From contig CM038702.1 of the NCBI GenBank assembly GCA_021613375.1, positions 26,338,349 through 26,402,348 on the forward strand: a DNA stretch of 64,000 nt. Reading direction: 5' to 3'. Origin of the DNA: Megaleporinus macrocephalus. Lineage: Eukaryota > Chordata > Actinopteri > Characiformes > Anostomidae. The stretch's first letter is position 1. Each line of letters starts with the position of its first letter. Positions 46,421-58,820 of the stretch are shown in pieces. A program made the position numbers and the translations under genes. The notes below the pieces were generated by a model. It had not been told where the DNA came from, ran no database searches, and saw only the letters and a program-made list of their open reading frames with translations.

Positions 46421-48806
46421 TATGCTTATTAGAGCAACAACAAAAGGTCATGTGAGGGTTATTTCTATTCATGTGCTTTAAACGGTAGTTCGAGACAAAT
46501 GTTAAGAAAGCAGAACTTTAAAACTAGGTATTGTGGAATTCATTTGGAACATTAGCGTAATGTCAAATATGTGAGAATATGATACAGCAAATTATGTTGC
46601 AAAGCTTGTAATGTGTCTGTGGTAATCTGTTTTTTCCCATACAGCATATCTTCTCTATAGGCAGTGTATGTAAAAATCACTGACTTTAGCAGCTTTAGCT
46701 CCATCTCCCAGAAGATGTTTCACCCCAGAGGCAGCGAGGTCTCTCTAGCTGTAATCCTCTGACACTGCTGTAGGCCGCGTCCTCATTGAGAGGCTGTGTG
46801 GGAAATATTATGTAATAACTGGAGAATGTGGCACACGCTCAAACACACAAAGTACACACTCGTACAGAAGCACACACGCACACATCTCTAAAACATTCTC
46901 ATACGTACACCTCTACATGATACACATGTAGCACAGACTGTAAAGCAGTGGCAGCTCAAAGAAGTTGAGCAAAGGCCAAGCTCAACGTCAGTGTGCTCTG
47001 CAGCTGATAATGGAAAGCAGCTTCTATTATCAGCCTAATAACATTGTTTATCTATAGAGTAGTTTGGTAGACCCTTTACTGCATATGTAGTCAATCTTTT
47101 TCTGACTAGTATTTGAATTGTATCCGGATGAGATTTTAGCCAAATGGGGCGTTGGAATGAAATCTGATCAGTTTGCTCTATTAATTTGAATATTACACAG
47201 TTTGTGTAACAAACATAAGTACATAAGTAGTCTGTAGTTTATACAGTAGTTTCTGAAGCATGTTAAGCACGTTATTAAGCATGTTGTCTTACTCGGTCTC
47301 CCCAACCATGTTATGAATAAGGAATGCATATAAGACCACCTTATATGCATTCAGTGGTTTGGATTTGTATCCGTTTTAAATGTGCCATGCCTGCATTGTC
47401 ACTTGCCTCAAACCATGTGATATTGTTCAGTAATTTCAAATAGACTTGCTTATAATTCCTACACTGTATACATATAACATAACTTTTGTCCACTTTTATA
47501 GATGACAGTATGCCACAGAGCTAAGAACAGAAGTGGTGTAACAATAGGTTTAAAGGGACTTTCAGTGTTCTATATATTTATTTGTTAAAATATTCAAAAT
47601 AAACAGTAAATGAGAGATGCATGGAAGAGAGTTTGGAACACACTGTTTCAAATGTACTTGTTTCTTTTATTGCTTTATACAGAACTGAAACTGTGTCATC
47701 AGGGGCAGCACTAGAGGTTTATAGGCAGGGGTATGAAGCCTTTTAAACAATTTATTTTTGTTTTAGAAGAAATCATGGCTTAATAAGGACTCAGTCTGTT
47801 TCAATTTTATTTGAGCTGCAAACTTTTCCCACCTGACTGGCCTTTAGCAGATCCAGAATATATCCAGGTTGAGGCATGTAAGATTGTGTTATGATCAACA
47901 CTGTGACCTTTTCACTGATATTATCTTGCTGTGAAGCAGTGGTACTTAGACTGGGTCTCCCAGATAGTCCACAAGTTAGGTTGGAGCAAAAAAACTGCAC
48001 CATATGGAGGTTTCTAAAGACAATATGTGAATTTTCTTAAAATAGCTTGCCAGCTAGTTAAAATTAGAGTCCTTGGGCTAGACTCTTAATGCTACCTTCA
48101 TCTACCTCTGTAAAAGACTGACAAATTGTGAGTCACCCTTGATGTTATATGGCTCTACATATTTTACCTACATAGATTAAAATTTAATTTGGAAAAACTA
48201 TTGATGATATGCATATATAAGTTTCCTTAACTGGGGGGTATTGAAATTTTATGTTACTTGAACTTTTTCAAACATTTGTCATGGCAAGAAGCTACAATGT
48301 ATTTAAAGAATTATATAATATGATAAATCAAATCACTGATGCACATCCTCTATCTACCATCATGTTCTGGACGAGCTAAGAAACCAATTAGATGTTGGTA
48401 TGTGACGACTAGGTCATGCCCAGTTACATGGTGAGATTTAACACTGGAATGCACACAGAGCTGAAGATGTAACGGTTAATAAAACATTATTATTACATAA
48501 AAAAAAAATAGAAATGAGAAAAATAAAAATACCACTCTATAAATAGCACACATGGGTCTTTATTAAACTCAAGTGATTCTAATATTCAGATCTCTCTACT
48601 ATTATTATTATTAGTAGTATCAATCCTAAATTCTGGGGTGCTGGGGTGCTTAGTACCTCTACTTCCTAAGTCCCTGTCTTGGTTGATTGACTACAGAAAA
48701 TGACTTAGTTGGTCAATAGGTTTGAAAGAAGACCAGCTGTTTTATAGCTGGCAATCAGGGTTTTACTCTTAAGTCTCTCAGCTTTTGTCCCTTCGGTTCT
48801 TCACAG

Positions 48807-50765
48807 GGTGTTCCAGAAGAAGAAGAAGTAGAGGATTCGGAGCGAGCTCTGCTAGAACTCAAATCCGGCGACCTGCAGCCATCCAGCAGAAGAGAAAGGA
48901 GGGTCATGCTGTTTTCCAACGAAGACTACTCCTCATTAAGTGTACTACCTACAGCTTTACAAAGGTCGACAAACCTCTATGATCTGTGTCCCGAAACGTA
49001 AACACATTGGTGCTTGGTTGCAGAAAAGACGAAAGCGCGCGAGAGAAAGAGAAAGAGCACGTGTTTTATCTTTTTGTTGTTAACTTTTTAGTTATCCTCT
49101 TCAGCCAGTTGCAAGTTGTGACCCTCTCCAAAGAAAGTCCTTCTCGTAGTTTGTGATGCCGTATTCACTTGTGTTCAACAGAATGTGTTGACAGATTTCC
49201 CTCTTTTTTTCTTTTCTTTTTACATTTTCCTGTTGCCACAGCTTTGTACAATAACCTTTTGACGGATTCTTCTGGTGCTTGTGTCCGTGTGAAAGAAAAT
49301 AGCTTTTTGTGTCAAACGTGTCCTTGATCGGATAAAAGTGAGGTATTTTATACCATATTGTAGCAAGGAATATTTTGTATAAAAAGTAGATTTAGCAATA
49401 ACACACTTAAGTTGGTTGTACATGCATCATTGTCAAATCTTGGGGAGAAATTTAAGGGAATATAAAGGACACAGAAGCTTATGATGGTAGTGCTATGGCC
49501 CTTTAAAGGATCGCGTGCCTGGAAATGCTAACATGGTCAGCAACGAGTGGAAACTAGCAGAACAGGGCACGCAACTAGCATGCTAGTTATCTGCTAGCTA
49601 ACAGCCACCATTCATGCTGTGCTAGGTACTATTTGTCGTTGGTCATGGTAGCGTTTTTAGCCAAACTGTTCCTTTTAGCATAAGCTAGGTTCTGCCATTG
49701 ACTTTATTTGCACAGAATGTCCTTAATGTATAGGCTAGTTTCAGCACCAGTGCTAATCTATGGGATTTGCGTTTAGAAGATGTCTGATAACTGGTGTAAA
49801 CGTTATGTTATGTACATACAAGTTCTGATGCAATTTTTCAATTGTGAGGTAACTGTTCACAAAAGGAATCTAATGAAAAGATATTCTATTTATGCTAGGT
49901 TAATATTTAATATAAAAAAGCCTGTACTATGAACACCTATATTATTTATTTGAGGACAAGCAGAATGTCAAACACAGATATACGCAAACTTATATATTGT
50001 GGTGGTGGTGGTGGTCTTGGGGGGGTCATGACATAATATTTTGTTATTTTTAAATGGTTATATTTTCTAGTTTGTGATCTCAGAGTTTTGAACAGGCTAT
50101 TAATTGTGATGTTACTGTATTGAAATTGACTGTATATTCTGCAACTAATAACTGACCATTTAATCCAATCACCTCCAGAATCTTCTATATTCTCTCCTGT
50201 GTAATGTCCACTTTTGACAATCATTCAGTGAGATTTGCATATTTGCAAGTATTCCCAGTCGTTCATTTTTATTATTCCAAACCACAACACTCACTCCATA
50301 ACAAACGGCCTGTCACTTATTTAAATCATTGTATGTCTGCTAATAACAAAGAACCATAGAACAGTAAATTGAACAGTGGATGATCAACAGTAGTCCAAGG
50401 TAGTGTCGTACCTATATTACTGTTTTGTTTGTTTGGTTTCCTGGTCTGAACCTGAATATTTTGTATCGTTCCTTTGCTAGTGGAAGCCTATGAGAGAACT
50501 GTTACAAGTACAGATGTTCTTAGTGCAAGCTGGCGACGCTGTGAAGTTTTGTTTTTGTCCCTCGATTCGCTGTATGAGCTGTACATCTACTGACTTTTCT
50601 CCCTTTTTGTATGTTTAAGTAAACACTTTTCTTACCGACGACTTGCATTTTCAATGGTTAAAACTGTACTTACTATACAGAGAGACAAAAACAATACCAG
50701 GTGATATGCAATTGTTATACATATTATATTTGTATAAATAAATATATGTTCGTGTGCACAATGCT
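48807..50765 (+). other. lin7a: lin7a terminal exon, 3' untranslated region
   Basis: A clean acceptor (TTCTTCACAG, ending 48806) opens a stretch with no long ORF or obvious repeat. It ends shortly after an AATAAA at 50737-50742 that is followed by a GU-rich segment (GTTCGTGTGC, GAGTTGTTCC). This fits a 3'UTR exon of about 2 kb joined to the donor right after the lin7a stop codon. The splice is inferred; no transcript was available. A perfect 16-bp palindrome lies at 49573-49588. Confidence 0.65.
50737..50742 (+). terminator. lin7a poly(A) signal AATAAA
   Basis: A canonical hexamer in TGTATAAATAAATAT with a GT-rich element 10-40 nt downstream. It is the best cleavage signal after the lin7a stop, at the end of the putative terminal exon. 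Confidence 0.6.
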
Positions 50766-51339
50766 CTGAGTTGTTCCTCATGTTTCTCTGTGAACCATGT
50801 CAAAAAACGCAGCAAGTAATGTTTCTACATACATTTTTTCATTCTAAATGCAACACATAAACAGGGCATGACAGCAACTTCAAGGACATGTCAGCTATTG
50901 CTGAGTTTTATTTTTTCAGTTTACTGATCAGAGAGAACACCACTCTTGTAGCTCTTTAATAGTTTAGAAATAGCTGAAATATATTTTCTGTTAAAATATC
51001 ATCTGATCTTCATCTAAATTAAAACAAGCACAATCATTTGGAGCAAATAAAAAAAACTGATGTCCATATTTAATACAGAAACACTGTACGACTGTGAACA
51101 TTCAAACTTTTACTGTGTAGGATGTAATAAGTGAACCGCTAGACTAATTATTTCAACAAAAGTTGGATTCAGGATGAAGTTAACCTGGAGTCCAATCAAT
51201 AAAATGCAATGATCAGCAGTTGTTCATACAAAAAGCTGGAAAGAGTTACAAATGAACTTCAATGAGTTTAGATATTCACTAATCTGCTGTTAGGCATTCT
51301 GCTGTTGAAATGAATCATAATTTCACTTTATCTTTCAGG

Positions 51340-51620
51340 AACACTGGCTAGGTATGGCACTTATACTGTATGTAGTGTATTTATTCTTTTCTCTGTAGGT
51401 ATTCCTGTCTTGCTAGGTATTGCACTGTGTCTAACCTTACATTTTGTTGTCTTCTTTCTAGGTATCAGCACTGGCACTTGTTTATGGCAGTGTTTGAGTG
51501 CAAGAGGAGTTTGGACTTAAAACTGTTTGTACTAGATAGAGTTACATACTCTGACTAAACACAAAGCACTCTTGTAAGTCGCTCTGGATAAGAGTGTCTG
51601 CTAAATGCTGTAAATGTAAA
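51340..51620 (+). mobile_element. L2-type LINE 3' tail
   Basis: The end reads ACTAAACACAAAGCACTCTT, GTAAGTCGCTCTGGATAAGA, GTGTCTGCTAAATGCTGTAA-ATG, the common L2 tail, matching the copy that ends near 27835. Confidence 0.85.
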
Positions 51621-53839
51621 CAGTCTAGAAATTTAATACTATGTCTACTCTCCCTAGAAGTGGAAAACGCAGTCAAGATTACTCCAAAAACACAATAAAG
51701 AATGCTAAATGAAGTAAAAAAATATTTTTTAAAAAAGCATTCAAAAACACATCTGAAGGCTTGAAGAAATTACTGGAACAAGTTAATATCTCTGTTCACA
51801 CAAAAAAGCACATATGGCATCAATAACGGTGCAGCACAGAGGAAACTCAGATTATAAAAAAAACATTTCTATTCAGAAAGAACATACAGTAAATACATAT
51901 GAATGCATGCTAACATGAAAACATCATTCCTACAGTGGAGCATGGTGGAGGGAGGGGACCACTAAATTACCAGGGTGGCTGTCTTCTAACTTATGCTCAG
52001 CAGAGGCCAGGTGATGCACTAGGACAGTGACCATAAACAACAAAGCAAATGTACAACATAACAGCTTCAAAAAATTAAATCCAGCTTTAAAAGCAGCCCA
52101 GTGAGAGCCCAATCCAAATGCTGTGAAATGACCTTGAGAGCTGTTCAACACCAGACACCCAAAAATATGGCAGAGCTGACGCAGTTCCGTAGGAAGGAAT
52201 GATTCAACGTGCCCCTTGAACATTGTGCTGGTCTGATCTGCAGCTAGTGGACACGCTTGCTTGTGGTTATTGCTGCTAAATGAGGTTATTAGATCCAGGT
52301 TATTAAATCCAACAGCTATTCTAGAAGCCTGGGTTTTGTCTTTGTTCTTTGCAGGGACTCTTTAACCATCATTATAAAGCTGATAGTCAACTAAATTACA
52401 GTTCAACTACAGATCAGTCCAGTTCAGGCCTTCTCTCATCAGACCTTAAGATTGAGACTGAATTTCAGAAGCACTTCTGTGGGTAGTTAACATGCATCAG
52501 CATGTAAGCTATTTGCCTGAAATACTGAATAAACAGTGCCTAACGTAGAAAAGATTTCAGCTTTTCATTTTACAGCAGAATAATTACGACTGCTTGTGTT
52601 ATTGGTAAAATCATATCGGTGCAGTGTCATGTGTTGAATGGGTTGAATAAAGCTTTTCAATTCCTGTATCTCAATCCTGCTATCAAACGAATCAGTGTTC
52701 GCTGTTTTTCTTCTTGATTCATTTTCTGATATGAACTGAAGCGTTTCTATTTTAACGCCTCATTAGGCTTTGCAAATCTGATCCAAATTTAATTCAATCT
52801 AATCTAATCTGCTGCAGAGCTGACACCAATGCGGGGCCTCAACTGACATTGAAACTAAAGAAATTAAAACTTTGGGACAGTTAAATACCTTTAGGAGAAG
52901 CTTTTTTTAAAGTCAGCCAAGCTACCTGTTCACATTTTCTACTTTTCTATTTTGCTGCTCCTTGTCTCAGAATAATGTGTTAGGCCACGAGATATACAGT
53001 CCCACACTTCCCCTGGGTTTGAAAAACACAGTTTAGGTTTAAAGACCTTTCAGACTTTTGCTCATAAGGCTGAATGCTGCCGTTTAAGGTTTAGCAGTTA
53101 TCCCCCCACCCACCACCCGGCTTCATGTCTGGGTTGTTTTGTGATTCATTGTGCAGTACACAGTAGAAGATTAAGTATATAGCTGTGCAGTCTGTGTAGG
53201 GCCATGAAGGGACAGAGAAATAAACAAATACTAACAGAGAGAGTGTTGTGCACAGAGAATGCAGGCTGCATCCACCTGGTGGCCAAAACTAGTATTGCAT
53301 GTTTCTAATGATGGATGTTTCTAATGCAGCCAGTAGCAATTAAGCAACTTGACTAAGCATGAAAGTATGTAATTAAGACAATTTCAACTTAGCCAATGAG
53401 TTTCAGTCCTTGAAAGAAATTATCTTTTCTTAGGCTGATATATGTCTACACATTCGACAGATAGAACCAGAAGAGAGAAGCTGCTATAGCTGACTAGTCA
53501 AGAAGTGAAGATGAGTTTTATTAGTGACATAGAATAATTAATGGAAGGACAGGGGGCTGTGCTAGAAGACTGACAGACATCGGTATACAATGCTAGTATG
53601 TATTTGTTGTAGAGGGGAGGACGGTGGAAATTAATAGGTGAGTACCAACGAAAGGTCAATTATGTACTTTTGGTCAAGTTTGGTTGGAGCTGAAAAATGT
53701 AAGGGGTTTCAAAATGAATTACTTTTAATGGGAGAATAGAGGGGATGAAATAATAGCTGGGTGAGGTAGAGGAATGATAGAGGAATAGTTTCCGCAGTGG
53801 GATGTTCACTGCACTGTTTCTTTAGGAGTGAACTACAGG

Positions 53840-54530
53840 CAGCCTGATCTGAAAACATCACAATGGCCTTTAAGTGACAAGCTGCACAGGGCAGCCCAAT
53901 GAACCACAAGCAACAGGCTGCAGTGATGACATTGCAATGTCCCATAATTCACAGGCTGATCTGATGACACAATGACTTACAAGTGCACTTACAGACTGCA
54001 CTGATGCCATCACAACAGCTCCTAAAAGACAGGCTGTACTGGTGATGTCACAAAGACCCATAAAAGACTGGCAGCACATGTGATACCAATTATGGCCAAT
54101 AGATGTCAACATGCTCTGATGACATCACTATGGCCTTAGATATCAAGCTGGTCTTGTGACTTTGCGACAGTCCATGGGTGGCAATCATCTTGGTGCAACA
54201 GGCCACACAGATGACATCATAATGACCATCAAATGTTGCAACTGGCCATGAATGTCAAACTGCAGTGCTGATGTCATCACTGTGACCCATAAAAGATTGG
54301 CTGCACTGATGACATTATGGCCCATAGATGTCAGGATGCTCTGATGACATGACAACAGGCCATGAGTGACAACTTTCCCAGACGGCATCACAATGGCCCA
54401 TAAGTGACAGGCTGCACTTGTGATGTCATAACAGCCCACGAAAGGCAGGCTGCACTCATGATTTCACAATGGCCTATGGCTGCTCTGATGACATCACAGT
54501 GACCCACTGTGAAAGATTGAATGCACTGAT
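53840..54530. repeat. degenerate tandem repeat around TGATGACATCA, about 13-15 units
   Basis: Motifs such as CTGATGACATCAC, GATGTCATCACTGTGACC, AATGGCCCATAAGTGACAGG and CTGCACTGATGACAT return every 30-60 bp. Units are diverged, so the array is old. ORFs on the - strand here (MSSVQPVA-type words) are repeat shadows. Confidence 0.85.
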
Positions 54531-54644
54531 TCAGGCTTTTCTAACTGCACTGAACATTCCACCCAAAAAAAAAAATTGAATCAACAAGAAAAGCAGAAGC
54601 AACCAACTTTAATATAGCGTCTTTGGTAGCTGTATGTTATACGT

Positions 54645-54679
54645 TGAAGAAGAAGAAGAAGAAGAAGAAGAAGAAGAAG
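54645..54679. repeat. (GAA)n microsatellite
   Basis: About 11-12 GAA units. Confidence 0.95.
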
Positions 54680-55062
54680 GAGAGCGAGATAAAGGAGTGA
54701 ACAGTTGTTTAGACCAAGTATTAAGTACAACTCAGCTGCGGTAAATATCTCTAGTGCAGAGGGAGTTACAGCAGGACCACTATCTAAAATAATACAACAG
54801 CCAGTATTCCTGCTATACCTCTGAGATCTAACACAGTGGAAGAAGTGAGCAAAGCTCTTTATATTCTTCTATCAAAACACAAACACACACTCAGCACTTT
54901 GAAGTGTCAGCACAAAGCCATTTGTTCATAACAATGGAATTAAAGGGGTGTGAAAGATGTGTAGCATTTGTTGTATTACACAGTTACACACACCTCATTT
55001 CCTCCTTCTCTTACTCTTCAACACCCTCCTCTCATCACTCCATCATCTGCCACCTCCTTACT

Positions 55063-55065
<3 letters not shown>

Positions 55066-55126
<61 letters not shown>
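55066..55126. repeat. (CA)n microsatellite
   Basis: About 30 uninterrupted CA units. Confidence 0.97.
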
Positions 55127-55127
<1 letters not shown>

Positions 55128-55655
55128 TTACCAGGTGATGACAAATGGCATGCAACTGCGGAAGCCAATTTGGTGAAGTTATGCTGATTCACACTTACTG
55201 AGAGACAAGAAACACCTTTTTTAAAAACAACAGACTTTTAATTCTTTGTTTAAAGTGATTATTAAATACAATTTTTTGATTACTCATACTTGAGACACAA
55301 TCAAAAAGAAAAAAAAAATTAAATATGGTACAATGACTTTAACTGAAAACAGTATTGGTAATTTAACATACATACAGTATTTACAAAGCTTATTTACAAC
55401 ACAGATGGTGGGGTTACAGACACCTCACAATCAGGACAGGGCGAAGTCTTACCCTACTGCCTCTATATTAGCCCTTTATTTCACACTTACTGAAAATGTC
55501 ACCGTGCAAGCAAAAGATGACACAATAAGGCTTACATACAGTTGTATGTAAAACATCTCCAGTCAAAACATACATTTTTAATTTACTAAGCGAAAATAAG
55601 TTAATACATCCTCTAGGGAGAATACACTTCTGCCCATTTTAAAGCAGAGTTTCTG

Positions 55656-55661
55656 TTTATT
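55656..55661 (-). terminator. candidate myf5 poly(A) signal
   Basis: AATAAA on the - strand, about 235 nt past the stop. A second AATAAA at 55475-55480, about 415 nt past the stop, is an equal candidate. Sequence cannot decide between them. Confidence 0.35.
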
Positions 55662-55894
55662 TGAGCTTAAAATACAGAAAAAAAACAAGTTGTTTGATCT
55701 GGGGATCCAAATTTTGCATACGACTGTAGGTTTGCTTTTTACTCTGTCTAAACAATAGACTATTTCATGGAGAATGTTCTACATAAAAGATTTTATGTAG
55801 ACTATACGACAGCAACAGACATTTAAATAGTGTATATAAATGTCAAGAGTTTATATAAGGATGGTGACTTGAATCATGAGACACTCTCTCTTTT

Positions 55895-56088
55895 TCACAG
55901 GATGTGGTAGATGGGTCTGTTGCCTGGACTGTCTGGGGTGCTGGACTGGGAATCGCTGTGTGTTGGTGAAAGGGCCTCCATGTTCCTCATTCCAACAGCA
56001 ATCCCAGTGTCCACTGAGGACAGCCTGTCCACAATACTGGACAAACACTGCAGACTGGATGCTCCGGCAGCCCTGTCCACCCCACTAA
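55895..56088 (-). CDS. myf5: myf5 exon 3 (helix III and C-terminus)
   Basis: 194 nt. The acceptor TTTTTCCAG precedes it and it reads [18 protein letters not shown]..., ending RPIYHIL and TGA at 55895-55897. Confidence 0.95.
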
Positions 56089-58736
56089 CTGGAAAAACAA
56101 GAGAGAGAAGTTGGATTAGGGGCTAGAAGGAACTGGTAATCAAGTTTGTTAATAAGACCTTTAGAGGGCGACAGGGAGTTAAGTTTGTTTACTTGAGCTG
56201 TTACTGTCTCCTTTATCTTTACTAACACTTGCAGTTGAAGCTGACATTGTTGTGAAACCATGAAACCATGACAACACAATTTAGTGAAATCTTTACTCTC
56301 CCAGATGTGGATAAAGCACTACCAGTTTGGAGACTAAAGTGCTGTGCTGATGTTTTGATTGGTGTTTTTAGAATTAGCACCATTCTTTTAGTTTGCTCGG
56401 AAGCTTATGTAAACACTATTAGATTACACATTAGCAGGTATATTAGTGACTCTGATTACTTTACAACTCAACTCAGTAGTAGCTCATTGGAGTGCTAATA
56501 AGCATGCATTACTTATTATCTGCATTGGAGCTGCAAAGCTAAACTTAAGAAACAAACTTCAGACGGGTCAGCTGAACATCTACAACTGGGATAGCTGAAA
56601 ATTAAATACATTAAATACATCACTTTAAAACAAAACTTCTCATCAAGCTTTATTTCTGCCAAGTTGAGCCTGAAGGATAAGAATGAACAAAACTTACCAC
56701 TTTGAACAGCATAGCTATAAGAACTGCTGGCATTCAAACTCATCTGAGACCAGATGGGACTGCTGCAGTCTGTCTGTAACGAGAACAGAAAAAAATACCA
56801 TTCAGTTTCAGCAAGGCCTTTCTCTACATTACCAGTCAAACGCAGGGAGCAAGACATTTGTCAAACACATCCAAGCTGTCTTCTTTTTTTTTATAAAGTA
56901 GCCCCCTTAGTCTTGATGCAGCTTTACACATACTTGGCTCCCTCATACAGCCTTAGGAGGAGCCGCCTAAGATGTTTTCCCAGTAGTAGTGAAGATGCAT
57001 GCCCACCCCACTCTGACAAAGGGGTCACTTTATGGGTCTTGTCATTAAGAATTTTTATTTTAGAAGTAAATTCAGCTGTATTATATTAGTCCAATGATAT
57101 AATATATATACCAAACGTCTTTAAACCCCCCCCCCCCCCCTTTACACTCCATGAGGAACTCCCACGCTATGCTGGGCTCCAGGCGTGCCGAATCGATTGG
57201 GTGAGTGAAAAGCACACCGGCCCGTGCAAGACGATGCTTTGGCTTGAATAAATGTGCAGAAAATCCTGGCAGGAACAGAGCTCAGGCAGTGAGCTCAGAG
57301 AGGAATGCAGCTCCACTCAGGCTTCCCTGCCTGCCTGCCCAACCTGGATTAGCTCAGGCTTTATTAGGCAGTAAAGAGCTGAGTGGGAAAAGCCAGCCGT
57401 CACCCGCCATCTAAAAACATCTTAAATCACTAATGTCCCGAGAAGCAACATCTTGGAAAACTATTGGGCCAAATAAACGGCTAAATGACTCAGATTAGGC
57501 CGAGACCATGCTTCAGTGCAATAAGAAGCAAAAACAGAAGACATGCTGAATTAACTACTTAAAGTGCAGCCAGGCTTAACTATTGCAACGTATTATTCAG
57601 GGACTACTATGAATTACTTACTCACAATCACTCACATGCATTATCCAGTTATCACTGTTAGTGATTTTTTTAGATTATTACCATGTATTTTTAAGTAACT
57701 ACTATAAATTACTCAGGTACTACTAGGAATTATCCAGTTTTTACTATGCATTGTCCAGTAACTACTAGGAATTATCTAGTAAATAACATGGATTATTCAG
57801 AACTACTATAAAACTCATGTGTAACCTTTCAACGGATGGTTCTAAGGTTTAAAGATTTTCCACATAAAGGTTTTTCCTGGAATATAATATACAATATTTG
57901 AAATATAGAAATTCAGAGGGAAAGTTTTATTTAAATGGCTAGTGAGTGCGTAAGGAGAGTCATTTATAGATCAGACTTCTAAAAGAACAATTATCATTCC
58001 ACGTTCAATATTCCACATCTCTACAAATTAAAAACCCTCTGTTGTATCTTGGCTGTGGACACAAGGTTAAGAAGCCACCTTAATACATTCCTATAGGCCT
58101 TCCTCAGTGAGAGTCACTCTCTTCCTTCCTTTGGATGATCTCCCAGCCCCCATAAAGAAGCAATGCAAGAATAAAGACAATTTGGACGTCACGCTAATAA
58201 AATCTGCCTAAGCCTTAAGAGACCAGACAAGAAGCAGTAAGCTAATATGTTGGCGTATAAGAGGAGACAGATGTGGAAAGTGATTTATTATAGACATGCT
58301 GAGGGAGAGACAGCTATAGACTCACAGAGAAAGTGTGAGAGAGAAAGAGAGGCTCAGTAGACCATTGGAGTGTATATATTTCAAAGATATACATGTTTTA
58401 AAATGCTTAGGTCAAAGGTCAGTGATTTCAGTCCTAAACTAAATATATATATTTAGAGGGACTACACATATGAAGGATTTCGTCTGAAAAACCATTCCTT
58501 TTTTTCATGATATACAATGTCGGGACTATACATTGCATATACAGAAAATATTGGAAAAAACGACCTTGCAAATAATTTATGAATCTTTTTAATATATTTA
58601 TTCTTTTTAGGTATTTTAAAATGTCAGTGGTTGCCAGTCTTACTGCTGGGAATGGCATGCAGGACCCATTTGGTTAAAATAGAGGAATACAAACATGTTC
58701 TGTACATGGGGTAAGAACAGATGGTGTGTGTGTGTG

Positions 58737-58820
<84 letters not shown>

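Larger units (their letters stand above)
42798..48806 (+). other. lin7a: lin7a intron 5 (3'UTR intron)
   Basis: Starts GTGAGG directly after the stop codon and ends TTCACAG. It contains a TTAA-flanked MITE close to the donor, a full tRNA-headed SINE, and one copy of an unclassified repeat shared with intron 3. Apart from these no structure was recognised. Its existence depends on the inferred terminal exon. Confidence 0.55.
50766..55474. other. intergenic region between convergent lin7a and myf5
   Basis: No exon-like conservation is seen. It contains an L2 tail, a degenerate TGATGACATCA array, a (GAA)n and a (CA)n. 51,630-53,830 shows nothing recognisable. Confidence 0.75.

Noticed and set aside
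48785..48982. Basic 65-residue ORF at the start of the lin7a terminal exon
   Set aside because: It begins upstream of the acceptor, in a different frame from any lin7a reading; low support as coding. Only the short VFQKKKK extension is considered possible.
53709..54439. Three minus-strand ORFs of about 80 residues with similar words
   Set aside because: They share words only because they read the degenerate TGATGACATCA array.
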